A stretch of 41,836 nt of DNA, taken from positions 41,612 to 83,447 of the forward strand of contig JBNGIS010021824.1 of the NCBI GenBank assembly GCA_049999725.1, in the 5' to 3' direction. The stretch comes from Haplomitrium mnioides (taxonomy: Eukaryota; Marchantiophyta; Haplomitriopsida; Calobryales). Under the pieces are notes generated by a model. The model was given only the letters and a program-made list of their open reading frames with translations. It had not been told where the DNA came from and searched no databases. Made by a program: the position numbers and the translations under genes. Below are positions 1 to 12,135 of this stretch, piece after piece (the stretch's first letter is position 1; each line of letters opens with the position of its first letter).

Positions 1-254
1 CGTTGAGGCTCGGGGTGGAGTGGGCTACCGGCAGCTGGTAGAGCTGTCTTCCAGAGGTGGAAGTAAAAGAAATCCTCTTCTGATCCTGAGGAAGTAAAAT
101 GAGGGCTTCTAGCGATGGAAGTAGAAAACTATCTGGAGTGGAGGGTGTGTGGGTTGCTGGGCTGCAGTTGTAAGGCAGCGGGACTCATAAGGGAAGTATA
201 AATAGTTAGAATTCCAGAGGGCCTTCAAGGACTCTGTTTTCTCCTGTACATTGT
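1..254 (+). repeat. Duplicated gap flank, copy 1
   Basis: Positions 1-254 align without indels to 357-610 (constant offset 356), with six substitutions. They include the TATA-like site (TATAAATAG here, TATACATAG at 553-561). Duplicated sequence directly on both sides of a round-number gap suggests overlapping contig ends or alleles that were not merged. A true tandem LTR pair is the alternative. Confidence 0.85.
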
Positions 255-354
255 NNNNNNNNNNNNNNNNNNNNNNNNNNNNNNNNNNNNNNNNNNNNNN
301 NNNNNNNNNNNNNNNNNNNNNNNNNNNNNNNNNNNNNNNNNNNNNNNNNNNNNN
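255..354. other. Assembly gap, exactly 100 N
   Basis: This is a run of exactly 100 undetermined bases, the conventional placeholder for a gap of unknown length. It falls inside the LTR-type repeat. Confidence 0.99.
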
Positions 355-356
355 CT

Positions 357-610
357 CGTCGAGGCTCGGGGTGGAGTGGGCTACCGACAGCTGGTAGAGC
401 TGTCTTCCAGAGGTGGAAGTAAAAGAAATCCTCTTCTGATCCTGAGGAAGTAAAATGAGGGCTTCTAGCGATGGAAGTAGAAAACTATCTGGAGTGGAGG
501 GTGTGTGGGTTGCTGGGCTGCAGTTGTAAGGTAGCGGGACTCATAAGGGAAGTATACATAGCTAGAATTCCAGAGGGCCTTCAAGGACTCTGTTTTCTCT
601 TGTACATTGT
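357..610 (+). repeat. Duplicated gap flank, copy 2
   Basis: This is the second copy of the 254-bp flank, continuing uninterrupted into the rest of the LTR-type repeat to 1261. It differs from copy 1 at six positions with no indels. Confidence 0.85.
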
Positions 611-1261
611 ATAAATGTGTTTGTCTATATGTGTAGCTAGATTGCATTTCTGCATGTGTGTCCCCTTGAATTCTTAGATTAGTGGATATCAGGTCAGCTG
701 AGCAGACCCTGGGAACACACTTGAAGGGGGAGTCCAATCCCTTGACACAAGTCTGTTTCCTGGGGGTGAATGCTCTCTGTTCCTGATCCTGAAAGCATAG
801 TTAGGAATTAGTTAGGAACTAGAGCATGTTAGGATAGCTAGGACAATCTAGTGTAGCTTAGGAATAGTTGTATCAGCGCTAGGACCACCCTGAGAGGGGG
901 AGTCCAGAGCTGTTGTGTGTTCAGCTGCGCAGGTCACCAGCTCCATTCTGCCCAGCAAGAATAAGGTGGCAGGGCCTAAACCCTTGGGTCCTAAGAATAA
1001 AGAGGAAGAATCACACACAAGCTGGCTGGGTATAAATGAATGTGGACCTGTGTGGATGGTATGAATGGCTGACTTGAGTGAGTAAGGAAGAAGAGTGAAA
1101 GAAGCACAACAGGCCTGTAAGGAGAAGGAGAGTCCTTAGGGCCTGAAAGTGGTAACTGGCGAGGGGCCATCTCAGAAAAGAACCAGAAGGCCCGTAAATC
1201 TGTCCTCCCCTGTATCAAAACAGGGCCTGAAAAGGTTAAGGACCGAAACAGGGGAGCGACA

Positions 1262-2690
1262 GAAATGTTCACACAAACTCTCAATTCATGCCAAAGTTTG
1301 AGCAGCCATGCCACCTCACAAGTAGTCATGTCTACACCTTTATACTTAGCTTCTATGCTTGAAAACACAACCGTTAGTTGCTTCTTGCTAGTCTACGCTA
1401 TCCAAGCACTACCAAATGAAAATACAAGCCCTTTTGTTGACCTTCTATCACCTAAACTACATGCCCAATCTGCAATATGAAACTTCTTATCAATCTAATA
1501 AAACATCCCACACTGTAATGTTGACTTCACGTATCTAAGAATTTGACATACTACATCTAGGTGTGGCTTCCATGGACTTTGCATAAATTGACTTACCAAA
1601 CCTACAGCATAATTCAGGTCAAATCTTGTGATGGTGAGATAAATTAGACTCCCTACCATCTGTCTATAACTAGTGGGATCTTCAACCCACTATTCTTGAT
1701 TGCTCATCTTAGAATTTTGATCCAAAGAAGTTGCAATTGGTTTGCAACCTATCATCCCATATTTGGAAAGCATTTCCAATGCATTTTGCCCTTATATCAT
1801 CTAGATACCCTTCTCTGCTTTATCACTTCAATGCCAAGAAAATATCTTAGCTCTCCAAGATCCTTCATATCAAACTTTTGTTGCAGTAATAGTTTTACCT
1901 ATGTTATGTCATGCATACTATCTCAAGTCATAATGAGATCATCCATATAGATGAGTATAAGCATGGTACCTTTATTTGTTTTCCTCATGTACAACGAGTA
2001 ATATGCATTAGAAACTTTGAATCCCACTATCACAAGATATTCATTTATCTTGTTGGACCATGTATAAGACACTTGCTTTAACTCATACAATGCTTTCTTC
2101 AACCTACACACAAGATTTGGATTCTCCAAATCAACAAAACCTGGTGGTTGTGTCATACAAACCTCTTCTTCTAATTCTTCATACAAAAACGTGTTCTTTA
2201 CATCTATTTGATGTAAGAACCATTGTTTTGTTGTAGCCAATGCAATGACTGCTCTAGATGTTGTCATTCTTGCCAATCTATGCTCTAGGTTTGTGCATAC
2301 CCTTTAGCCACCAACCTTGTTTTTAATTTTCTTATGCTCCCATTTTCATGTCTCTTTAACTTTTAGACCCACTTGCATCCAATGGCTTTTTTCTCTTTCG
2401 GTAATGTAACCAACTCCCATGTTTGGTTTTTGCGAAGAGCATCTATCTCTTTTACTATTGAAGACTTCCATCTATCATCACTGACAACATCATCAAAATA
2501 TGGATGGCTCTTTCTCCATAACAACATGTGCTATATATGCATGATGAGATGCAATGAATTCTTTAATATCCAATTTATCAATAGGGTAACATAGTATGTG
2601 CATCTTCCGATGGACTCTTTTTTAAGGACCCCATACATCTGAATGCATCATCTCAAAAGGCATGCCATCTACAAATGTGAGTACACTTCC
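1262..2690 (-). pseudogene. Decayed Ty1/Copia pol: integrase edge, RT, RNase H
   Basis: Read on the minus strand, this is the back half of a Copia polyprotein. Near 2690-2630 is the integrase start (MHSDVWGP). Most of the integrase core is absent, and the sequence passes within a few hundred bases to the segment before RT (GCKWV-like, near 2370). The RT body (2276-1923) contains HQIDVKNTFL, CRLKKALYELKQ and the active-site variant YMDD. The palm continues after a stop (FDMKDLGELRYFLGIEV, near 1870). RNase H follows, with a CEVAWLLKLWHEL segment at about 1300. Frames change several times and stops are frequent. It ends abruptly at 1261/1262 against the LTR-type repeat, which apparently inserted into RNase H. 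It is more decayed than, and a different lineage from, the Copia element at 11.8-18.0 kb. Confidence 0.85.
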
Positions 2691-4562
2691 ATTATAGTAT
2701 TGTTGCATTTATAGAGCAATATTCAAAAAATCACATTTGTAGTTGGAAATATAGTCGTATTTCATATTTGACTGTAGTTTACGTATGTGGTTGCAATGAA
2801 CAACTACCATATTTGTTGGGAGCAAAAACATTGCTGATTTTTGTAGTCAAAATTCTAGTCATATAATCCATCTAATGATGTTTATGGTTTTTTTTTATGG
2901 AGAGAAATTGTATCTCTCTATAATTTTGCATTTTCAATAGAGTGGAACTGCTTTCTTCTTCTATGGTTGCATTTCTAGTTGTGCATACGGTTGTGGTATA
3001 GCGTAAATGACATGCCATATAGAAGATGTTTGATCAACTTGTTTCTAGCCTACAGAGTAGCAAAAATGTTGTTTTGACAAGAAAACATGACAACCATTCC
3101 AAACAAAAAATCAATGTGCATATTGTTGCACCATGTGCTCATGTACATGAGACACTAAAGATGATTTATATGTGCTTCATATTTATAAGCCATGTATAAA
3201 TGCTATTGCATAGAACTCTTTCTCACAAGAAGAAATATGAACAATTTTATAAAGCAACCTCATCATACCTTTTTTTGGTCAAATCCGCAATCAATCTACT
3301 ATGTGCAAATATTGTACAATTTTAGGGTTCTTTTTACAAATATTGATTATAGTTGATTTAGGTGTCTTCTTACTTCTCATTATAAACAAATGACAATAGT
3401 TGTTATATTTTGTAGAGAGGGTACCTATCCTATCTCCTTTTGAGTCTTCTATTGCATCTCGTGCTTCTCATTGTCATGTTGTGTATGCCAATGCAGTACT
3501 TAGAAACCATCATTGTTATTGTATACATGCTTTGCATTGCACACAAAAAAATGACCTTGATTGCTTGGAGGAGAACACAACAACTATTAGCAAAACCTAT
3601 GGAAGTGGACATCACTCAACCTTCTTCTCTTTGCCCACCACCATGTCAAACAAGAGGACAACAACAACAAGTAGAGCATAGAGATGTATCAAATATGACC
3701 AGTTGTAGTGGTGTTCTAGAATTTCTATTGAGTTACTATTCCATTTAGCCTATCAGTATATCATCCTGGCATTGACCACATTTCCATCTACAAAATGCTC
3801 CATATATAGGGTTTATACTATTCAATATGTGAGTTTCCTGTTACGTATCTTGATAGTATAGTTGTGGGATTAGGATTGATTGATAAGCAAGACACATCAG
3901 CTCGACCATCATTACACACGAGTAGACAATAGACCAAAGTTTTTTCTTATATATGAGCTATATAGCCAAAACAATTGGCGCACATTGTGTCAGTGTGCTC
4001 TAGCATTTCATATTTATAGACAATTTTTAGAAGTGTATTCTAACAAAGCAACCTATTAGCACATGTGCTCTATTGATGTAGATCCAAACCACTATATGAA
4101 TGTTGTTGGGTATATTAGCTCCACAAGGGATTTCTTTCCTTGAAAGAAACCCAATGTGGAGTGGGTGCATGCCGATTAAGGCCACTATAGATTCAGTACA
4201 TAGGTGAACTACTTTGCTGTGAAAGTTGTGACACAATTGATTTTAGCTAAGGAAGAGATTTTGACCCATTATATTTATTTATTATTATTTCAACTCATAT
4301 GATACTTTTTTTTATATGTAGAGGTTTCATTGTTTTCTATGCATATATTATCAAATTGAAGTCATGAATTGTAAACATTAATAATCATTGCTTCTATTAA
4401 CTGGTTTCTGTTTTTTGTGGAGACATGTTAGTGACATTTTATTGTCTATAAAAGACTCTAATGAGCCACTCTAATTACGTATGTTTCAAGAAATTGTGGA
4501 ATTTTTTTAATTAAAACACATTCTTGTAAAATCTATATATTAATGGACATGATGGACACTAT
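2691..4562. other. AT-rich stretch, no recognisable gene
   Basis: I see only short open frames (about 100 codons or fewer) without recognisable motifs, plus poly-T and poly-A runs. The short overlapping frames near 3400-3750 have no family signature. This could be ancient transposon sequence. Confidence 0.6.
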
Positions 4563-4877
4563 GTGAATAATGTAAACTTTTGTGAAGAGCTTCATGAACC
4601 AAAAGTACAAGAAGACAATACCGTAATGATGGATGATGACATAAAGCCACTAGTTGATATGAAGGATGCATGTTTTGATGCATATAAGCATTACAATGAT
4701 GATCAATATGTGGTGGTAGATGAGAGTGGGATGCCACATTATACATATGAACATTTTATAGTAGATAGTTATATTGACAATTTTAGAGCTCGATGCAATG
4801 ATTTTGCATGCTATTTTTGTATATTGTATCTACACATTGTTGTATTATTGTGTGCGCATAACAAGGTAAGCATTTAA
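4563..4877 (+). CDS. Unrecognised 104-codon open frame, doubtful
   Basis: The frame is open for 104 codons. Its first half is acidic (MMDDDIKPLVDMKD) and its C-terminal quarter is hydrophobic and Cys-rich. I do not recognise a family. It lies about 230 bp upstream of the CACTA transposase remnant on the same strand and could be an upstream exon or linker of it, but I see no Transposase_21 motif. Chance opening is a real alternative. Confidence 0.15.
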   Translation: MNNVNFCEELHEPKVQEDNTVMMDDDIKPLVDMKDACFDAYKHYNDDQYVVVDESGMPHYTYEHFIVDSYIDNFRARCNDFACYFCILYLHIVVLLCAHNKVSI

Positions 4878-5099
4878 GTGGTCTTTACTCAATGAATTTA
4901 TCTAAAATGTTTGCTACAAACAATGTTGGATTTTAAAAAAACAAAGTGTATCTTTTGTATCTTGGCACAAGGTTAGGCGCAACTCTATTATTACTCAATA
5001 TATAAACAATGATAGGGCAAACTCTTGAATGGAGGACTTGTTTAACCTCACTTACACAAAAATTTTGCTAATAGATGATATATTTTAGAGTACGATTGC

Positions 5100-5830
5100 T
5101 TGAAGACACACAATTTTCATAAGCTTATGCATCAAATGTTACCTATTGTCATAAAATAGAACATGTTGGAGGCTATGATGGATGCAATTTGCTCATTGAG
5201 CAAGCTTTTCAACTATTATAAACATACGTTGGAAGTGTGGTATTTTTGCACAAACTAGCAAGAATAGAAACCATATCACAAAGCATGCAAGTCATAGTTG
5301 TGTTTTCTACAAAATTGTGCATGGTTTGTTTGTAGGTGGGTTTTCTAGAAAAGGTGGACATTACATAAATTTCATCAATTGAAGTGTTTGGTGTTGAAAT
5401 GTTGTGCCAATTGGAACTTGTTCTCCCTCCATTTTATGTTGACATTCATGTCTATTTAATGGTGCACTTTGTTGAGAAAGTGAAGATTGCTTGGCCGGTG
5501 TATATGAGGTGGCTTTATTGGCTAGAGATGTATATGAAAACTTTGAAGGTATATGTATAGAAATTTGCAGCTACATAGGGAAGCTTAGTAGAGAGCAACT
5601 TGCATGTAAAGGCACTATTTTTTGGGCAAGAGATTATAATGCACTTTCATCCCACTTGCGACATGTCATAGATGTTGGAAGAAGAGGGCCAATTGTCTAT
5701 AATGAGGTTCTTAGAGAAGAAAATGTCATTCACATTCACGAAATTTAGATACAAGTAAGTTGAAGTATTGTTTAAATGACATTTGTGGTTCAACTTGACG
5801 GCAATGAGTTTGGATGATATGTGAGGAAAA
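5100..5830 (+). pseudogene. CACTA (En/Spm) transposase remnant, DUF4218 region
   Basis: Several plus-strand segments match, in order, the DUF4218 part of plant CACTA TNP2-type transposases. HKLMHQMLPIVIK (about 5118) corresponds to the family's H-x-LM-x-x-LLP-x-AI segment. MLEAMMDAICSLSKLF (about 5165) follows it. LVLPPFYVDIHVYLMVHFVE (about 5420) corresponds to the FPPSFFDIMVHL segment. PVYMRWLYWLEMYMKTLK (about 5495) corresponds to the very conserved GPV-x-x-RWMYPFERYMK block. The frame changes between the second and third segments, and stops interrupt what follows (5538-5540 TAG), so it cannot encode a working enzyme. The upstream catalytic Transposase_21 domain and the CACTA terminal inverted repeats were not found. 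Confidence 0.75.
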
Positions 5831-6164
5831 TGCAGCGATCACATAAAGTTGGACATGTAGATACACATACAAGTGTATGCATTTGTTTTTTACAACTACA
5901 ATGCACTTTATTTGTGGAGGGAGAGGTATTAGGTGTATAAAACAACACTACCATTACGTAAAAGACAACATGCTACTCATTTATGAGATTGGTTGCATGC
6001 AATGATGAAGCAAAAGATGGGTTTGCGATAAACAATGATGGATGTTGAAGGTTTTCCTTCTTTGACATAGGAGATAGAAACTATGGCTAGAGGTTCAATA
6101 TAGTTTTTTGCCATTTATGCAAATATAAGATGAAGAGCATCCTTTTTATGTTCATAGATATGAT

Positions 6165-6240
6165 ATGCAATGCAGGAGCACAATTGACAATGGTGCCATA
6201 ATAGTAGTCACTCAATCCTCAAAATATAGTGCATATATTT
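6165..6240 (+). pseudogene. Possible CACTA DUF4216 fragment
   Basis: A short plus-strand frame gives a DNGAIIVVTQSSKYSAYIS segment. It resembles the QNSGV-V-A start of DUF4216, which follows DUF4218 in plant CACTA transposases. The spacing and strand fit the remnant upstream. The match is short and a stop follows, so this is tentative. Confidence 0.3.
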
Positions 6241-8600
6241 CATTGAGGTAGTAGAAAAAATTGTTATTTGAGGAGGAGATAATGAAAATATATTTTCTTG
6301 AGATGCATTTGATGAGTTTGTTTAGCATTTTTCTTCAAAATGCTAGCCAAACGGTGGATACAAATTTCATTATATAGTATATTGCATATTGATAAACTGT
6401 TGAGAGATAACCACATGTAGAGCGACTCATTTTTGTACTCATTGCAAGTAGATCAAAGTTTTTGTGTCATCTTCTACTCATGCTAAATGAAGTGTCATTG
6501 TTGAGCTTCCTTTAAAGAGAAGAAAACATGGCAACACTCAATGGTAAATGGCAATGGTGTGTGATAATGTGTTGTATACATTGGTTGGTCTCCTCCAACA
6601 ATATAGTTGTTATGACTAAAGAAAAAAGATTAAGGGTACAATATGAGATAGAAGGGAATAAGAAGGATATGGTTTTTACAACACAAGGATAAGAAAAGGA
6701 CTACAATGATGATGTACATGAGACATTGCTAAGACTTGCAGAGTTTTTTGTGTTCGGATTACATGATAGATTTAGCCTTATTAATATTTTCAGTAGTAGA
6801 GATATTGAGTCATCAAAATATTTTCATGGATGTATAAAAAGAAAGGACATATTTCCTTGGAAAATGACCACATTGACACTACTTAGTTTTATAAGGAAAG
6901 TCAAGTTATAAGGATGAATAAGTTTTTTGGAGTTTTTGTATTTCTTGTGTATGTTTGTATCTCAAAAATAGAATATTGCTAAAAAGTAAGGTTTGGGTAG
7001 AAGACTACAAAGAAAGATGGAGAAGTCAAATAACTGACATCAAAGCCAAATATAAGCAATAACAAGTTTTAAGGAAACTTGAATCCTATCGTGAACATTT
7101 ACTTTATTCTCTTCTTTTAGAGCAAAATACTAGTCTACTTAGGAAGAACCAAAAAACATTTATCTCTTTTCAGCTAGAGCTATTGTGAATCTCTAGATTT
7201 CAACAAGGAACTTCTCTATCTGGTTAGATCTTCAATTTGAAAATCCAAGGTGACAATCAGTAAACTTGGATATAAATAGTTCCTTGAAAAGGATTGATGA
7301 TTTCTGAGTTTTTATCCAAAGTATCTAAACAAAGAAGGCTAATTGAAGATCTATTAAAATGACTCAAGTTTTGTCTCCTTCTATTGTCATCTTTTCATCA
7401 TGTTTATCATCTTTTTATGTTCAAGCTAATCAAAGTATAAAAAGAGGATCATATTGTCAATCTAGGCATTAGAGGAAGAGTGGAAACTATTCAGTATCAA
7501 TTCTTTTTGAGCTTTTGCTTATGTTCTTTGTTTCTTGATCTCTATTTTAGTCCTTCACATAGGTTGAGGAGAGAATAACAATTGAGTGCTCACATAGTTT
7601 GTTAAATAGTTGTGATACACAAATTTACACCATGAAGAGAATGATGTAAGATGCTTATTGACAAATGGTGAACGTTGAACATAGACTTATGTGAATCAGA
7701 GAAGGCAACTTTGTCTTTTCAATATGCACAAGCCTAAATCTGATTGGTGATGTTTTACTTCTTAGATCTATGTTTTGTGTTGTTAGAGGATTTAGTGAGG
7801 AAAATAAGTGATACAAAAAAGAGACTATTTCTAAGAAAATGGATTTGTTTGTCTTTACTAGTAGTCATTGTGTTTTCTATTCTTTCTTTTAGATTGGAGA
7901 GGAATATCTAAAATCCAAGTGTCAGGTCAAATTTCCTTATGTTAATAGATATTTCTCCTTAGTAGCTACTACTATAAACCAAGAAAATGCTACTCGGAAC
8001 AGGAAAAAAATTCAAAAAAAAAACCTCATTTTCAAGTTCAAAAAATGGAGAAAACAAGGGTATTTTTTCCAAAAATGCTTACACGAGCTTTGTTAATTCA
8101 TTTTTTGCAATGTCAACAAGCTTGATAGATCAAAATGAAATATTTGAATGCAAATTGAATGATATACTTAGTTTTTTTGTAAAAATGTTGAAAATATCAA
8201 AGACAAATGTCAAAATTAAGTCATTTTGAAAAAAAAATTTGTTGCACAAACTTCATGCATACATAGACATGATGCCGCTACAAACTTATTTTTTGAACAA
8301 TAAATAGAAAACTTGGAGAAACCTCTAAGAGGGCTAGAAGTCAAGGGAATCGGTTTAGAACCCCAATGCACAAAAGCTTCAAAAACAAAACCTTGCAGGG
8401 ACTTTAGAGCTCTATTTCAAGTCCAAACAAGAAAGGGACTTTTAATTTTGCTTCAAAATCCATTCAAAAAAAAGGGTTAAGTAGTCATGTTTTACAATAG
8501 CTTAACAATTCAAAGACACTTAAAATTCTGAAATTTATATGTGTTAGAGAGTCGATGCTCAAAATCAAAAAGGATGGCACAACCAAAGAAGCAGCGAGTT
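6241..8600. other. AT-rich stretch, no recognisable gene
   Basis: I found only short frames. The 80-codon frame at 7987-8229 is Lys/Ser/Phe-rich, as expected of random A/T-rich sequence. I see no repeats of note, no RNA gene and no recognised domain. Confidence 0.6.
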
Positions 8601-8616
8601 TAGAAATTTCCATCAA

Positions 8617-9125
8617 AATCTAAACACATAGAGTGTTCTAAGTTTAAGGTCAAAGTCCTTGCGAAAAAAAGGTTCCAAGTTCCATATCAAAGTCTTTAAG
8701 CGCTTAAGGTTATAAGCTTTGCACTCTTGTCTTTGCACATAAAAGGTTTTGAGTTCCACATCAGAGTCTATGCATGGATAAGGCTCTGACTTCTGCATCA
8801 AAGTCTATGCACACATAGGGTTACAAGTTCTTTATCAAAGTCTATGTTCCATAACAAAGACTATGCTCGCAAAAGGTTTTAAGTTCTGCATTAGAGTCTA
8901 TACGCGCATGAGGTTTTGACCTCTATATCAAAGTCTATGCGTGTATAGGGTTTCAAGTTCTAGATTAGAGTCTAAGTGTGCTGAAGGTTTTGAATTTTGC
9001 AACATACTCTAGGCATGCTTAAGGTCTTGATTTCTTGAATAGAGTCTCTAAGTACAAAGGGTTCCAAGTTCAACATCAAAGTCCAAATGTGTAGGAGGTT
9101 TCAAAATTTACATCAAAGTCAATGC
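8617..9125 (+). repeat. Tandem array, about 37-bp unit, about 14 degenerate copies
   Basis: The anchor AAGTCTATGC or a close variant recurs at about 8654, 8690, 8727, 8765, 8802, 8839, 8868, 8895, 8932, 8969, 9005, 9042, 9080 and 9117. The spacing is 36-38 bp, apart from one irregular pair (29 and 27 bp). Each unit also carries GGTTTTGAGTTC-like and ATCAAAGTCTATG-like parts. There are no unique spacers. This is a degenerate minisatellite. It shares the core AGTCTATG-N4-CATAG with the array at 19.56-20.04 kb. Confidence 0.85.
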
Positions 9126-9525
9126 TAGTAAAAGATTCAAAAGTGATGGTAGGTGAATGCTTTAGCAATCCCAAAGTTATATGCAAATGGATTCATTAGC
9201 CACAACATGAAAATGCTTCTAGCCAATGGTCGAGTAAGAAGAATATGGTATTATTTGGAATCAAAAAATGGTTGACAAACCAAATAAAGATTATTATTTT
9301 ATGTTTAAATTTCATTTGCAGATGATAAGAGTCAACTACTAATGATTTGCATTAAAAAGATCAAACTCACATACAAATTTGTCTCAACAACAAGAAATTT
9401 CTTGAACAAAATACTCATATACTTTATAAAATATATAAACTTAAATTACAACCAAAGTTGAAAGTATACTATAAAAAATATAGTAGAGAAGAATTTAATT
9501 TAAAAAAACAAAATCGTAAATGGCT

Positions 9526-9765
9526 TTAGTCATTCGTGTTGATTTCTTTGAATTCAATTTTAGAAGATTCATTAAGATTCTTGCGATCTCTCTTAGTGTT
9601 GATGATGTTGATTGATTCTCTTTCAAACACTTCAGGATTGATTGCTTTTTGTCTTTCATATTCAATTAGATTTGATAAATGGTAGCTAGAGTCGTTTTCT
9701 TCAATTGGTTTTTTTGAGTGAGAAGAAAATTGAAAGAGAGAATCGTGATATGTGTAACATCAAGT
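9526..9765 (-). pseudogene. Unrecognised coding remnant
   Basis: Read on the minus strand, one frame stays open for about 75 codons and ends at TAA 9526-9528. It has a protein-like, charged composition (for example YERQKAINPEVFERE). No start codon or family is evident. Neighbouring minus-strand frames at 10132-10368 may be part of the same decayed gene. It could equally be chance. Confidence 0.2.
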
Positions 9766-11833
9766 GCATCAATATGTTATTTAGATTTGCATTTTTCTTT
9801 TGTGGCTGCTATTTTTTATGGAAATTATTGTATAGAAAATGCATCCTCATCCTACAAGCAAACCATAGAACATGTACTTGTTTTGGGTTTGGAGGTTTTT
9901 CCTCGTCAAATGACAAATATTTGAGGACTTTGGCAATCTAAAAACGGTCTACTCTTTGGGTCAAGTAATGCAACAACACACAAATAAGCATCTTGACTTT
10001 CACATCATGTAGGCTTTCAAATTTATGCCCATATCTTGTTTGATGTGAAATAGTTCCTTCTCATGGCTTAGATGCTCCATCATAGATTTCTTGACGTCCA
10101 GAGAGCAAATGTTCTATTGGAGCCTCTTCCTCTAGCTAGTGAACATCAACTTGAGAGATGACACCAAATTTTTAGGAATTATTACAAGTGTTTGTATATT
10201 GTGAAGCTCGAAACATGAATTATGTTTTGAGCCCTCATCTTTTTCTTTCAATGATGTATGCCGCAATCTCTTGTTGGCAAAGGAAAAAGTTATTCCACCA
10301 CTAAATATCGGATCTGTAAAGAACTTGCGGCAGTTCTCACATATGTTTTTCTTAATTGCAAAGTTCAATTTCTCGGCATCAACTTCTTTTGCTTCTTTTT
10401 GAGATCATTTGATTTCAAAATTTGCCTTGAGAGGGATCAACATTGTACCTAGAATTTCCTTATTTTACTCTCACGATTTTCATCTATTGACGTATCTTGC
10501 TCAACAACTAGTATATTTTGGCCCAAATACTAGCCATGACACTTGATGCTCTTGGTTTGCCAATGCTTCCCTCCTCAAAATGTTGATTTAAAAGTTTCTC
10601 AAATTGTTATCTAAAAGCAACACTTTTTTTAGAACAAGAATCTTGAAATTATAATCTCTTCTTGCCTCTTGACACTTCTGTCATTTAAAATATACAAATC
10701 AAAAAGGAGAAAACTCAATGAAAAATTGAAGCAAATAGTCCTATTACATGTTGGTATCAAAACAAAATGGTTTTTTGGGAAATTTTCACAAAACTTTAAA
10801 ATAGTGCAACTTTTTAAAGGGAAAAAGAAGAAAAAACTAGAAAGATGAAAACAAGCACTACTTTTTATATTAAATTTTTTCCCACCATGCAAAACTACGT
10901 GTTAAGAGGTACACAAATCATTTTTTTGATGGGAAAATTAAATTTTTGAATTTCAGGTATAGAATGAATGACAGTGGAAAGTTTTTTTTCCATTGTCATG
11001 AATGCAATTACGAGATTGATTTTTTCTCTTATGGTCATTTTTGAAAATTTCTATTATTTTGTTTATATTACTTTTTCTTCTTCAACAACCTCTGCTTTGA
11101 ACCACAAACTGCTATTTAGTTCTTGTTTCATTTTGCACTCAAGAAAAATGATTTTCAAGCTTCAAAAATTATTATTTTTTTACATTTGTGAAAATTTTTA
11201 TGAAAAAAAATTTCTTTAAATTGTAATTTTTTCTATTTAGACACTTATAGTATTTTGGAGAGAAATTTGTACTCAATATTTTACAAAGAAGTAAATTTTA
11301 AAATATTATATTTAGGTAAGATAAGCAGCTAAGATAGAATACTAAAAAATATATTAAACTTAAATCACAATATTTTAATACTTTCTTACAATATTCAAAT
11401 TACCCTTAACTTACGAAAAACTAAAACATTTACTGAAAATAAATTCAGAAAAAAAGAAGATGTTGAGACAAACACTGACAACTTTATCTACAATCTATTA
11501 ACATATGCTTTCAACTTCCAACTACATATGGAAAAGATGAAAACAAAAAAGAATAGTTGTGCTTGCATAAACTTCCATACGCATGTCTTCAAAACATGAT
11601 CCCTTTCATTCAAAATCAATCATTCACTTCTATACATATATACACTCAATCTCTTGTAGCTCACACAAGTGTATTCTAGAAATAAAATCATAGAAGTGAC
11701 TCAGGTGAAGAATGATTTCCTAATTCATGATTGTAATATATATTATAAGAAGATCAACCAAAAACCAAAAAAATCTTACGTGCAAAGACTACTTATCTCT
11801 AAACGTAAATCATTCAAACATGAACGTCCATGT
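9766..11833. other. AT-rich stretch, no recognisable gene
   Basis: This holds long A/T runs and only short open frames. It is the pre-insertion flank of the Copia element that starts at 11834. Nothing else is supportable. Confidence 0.6.
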
Positions 11834-12121
11834 TGTTAAAATTACAAGTTATCATTGAATAGTTAGCTTAAATTCTAGGGTTAACTAACTCAATGTTTAA
11901 CCTTAGTTAAGTTAGTGAGTCTAGTTTAAATACCTACATAGAGGGATGCACATCAATGACCTTAGTATTTTCTCATGTTTGCATATTGATACACATGTTT
12001 GACTCATTTGAATTTTGATATTCACACTTTGGAATTCCTATCTAAATGCTAGATTCTGTTTGTGTTGATTCACATTAGACATTGTTCCAATCTTCTATGG
12101 ATGCTTCTATGCATTCCAACA
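11834..12121 (+). repeat. 5' LTR of the Copia element
   Basis: This is 288 bp, TGTTAAA...CCAACA, aligned without gaps to 17667-17954. The expected TATA box reads TTTAAATA at 11925-11932, whereas the 3' LTR has TATAAATA. The promoter copy that would drive the element therefore has a degraded TATA box. Confidence 0.96.
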
Positions 12122-12135
12122 TGATATCAGAGCTG
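12122..12135 (+). other. Primer-binding site (initiator Met tRNA type)
   Basis: TGATATCAGAGC starts directly after the LTR. The usual plant Copia primer site, complementary to the 3' end of initiator tRNA-Met, is TGGTATCAGAGC, so there is one G-to-A difference at the third base. Confidence 0.9.

Larger units (their letters stand above)
1..1261 (+). repeat. LTR-type repeat, 3' part, ending in ACA at 1261
   Basis: This is non-coding sequence read on the plus strand as the U3-R-U5 end of a long terminal repeat. Its last ~30 bp (GTTAAGG, CCGA, GGGG, GACA) line up with the minus-strand LTR ends at 39382 and 36946. A block near 361-480 matches minus-strand 40270-40155 at roughly 80% by eye. The distance from that block to the LTR end is about 900 bp in both places. 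A TATA-like TATAAATAG lies at 197-205. No primer-binding site follows 1261, so this is a 3' or solo LTR rather than a 5' LTR. The 5' boundary is not visible because of the window edge and the gap. Open frames inside it are not considered coding. Confidence 0.6.

Noticed and set aside
991-1368. 125-codon minus-strand frame as one protein
   Set aside because: Its first ~35 residues are Copia RNase H and the rest is antisense LTR sequence across the junction at 1261/1262.
8617-9125. Regular 37-bp repeats as a CRISPR array
   Set aside because: The whole 36-38-bp period is repeated, with no unique spacers, and the setting is a plant-type repeat landscape.
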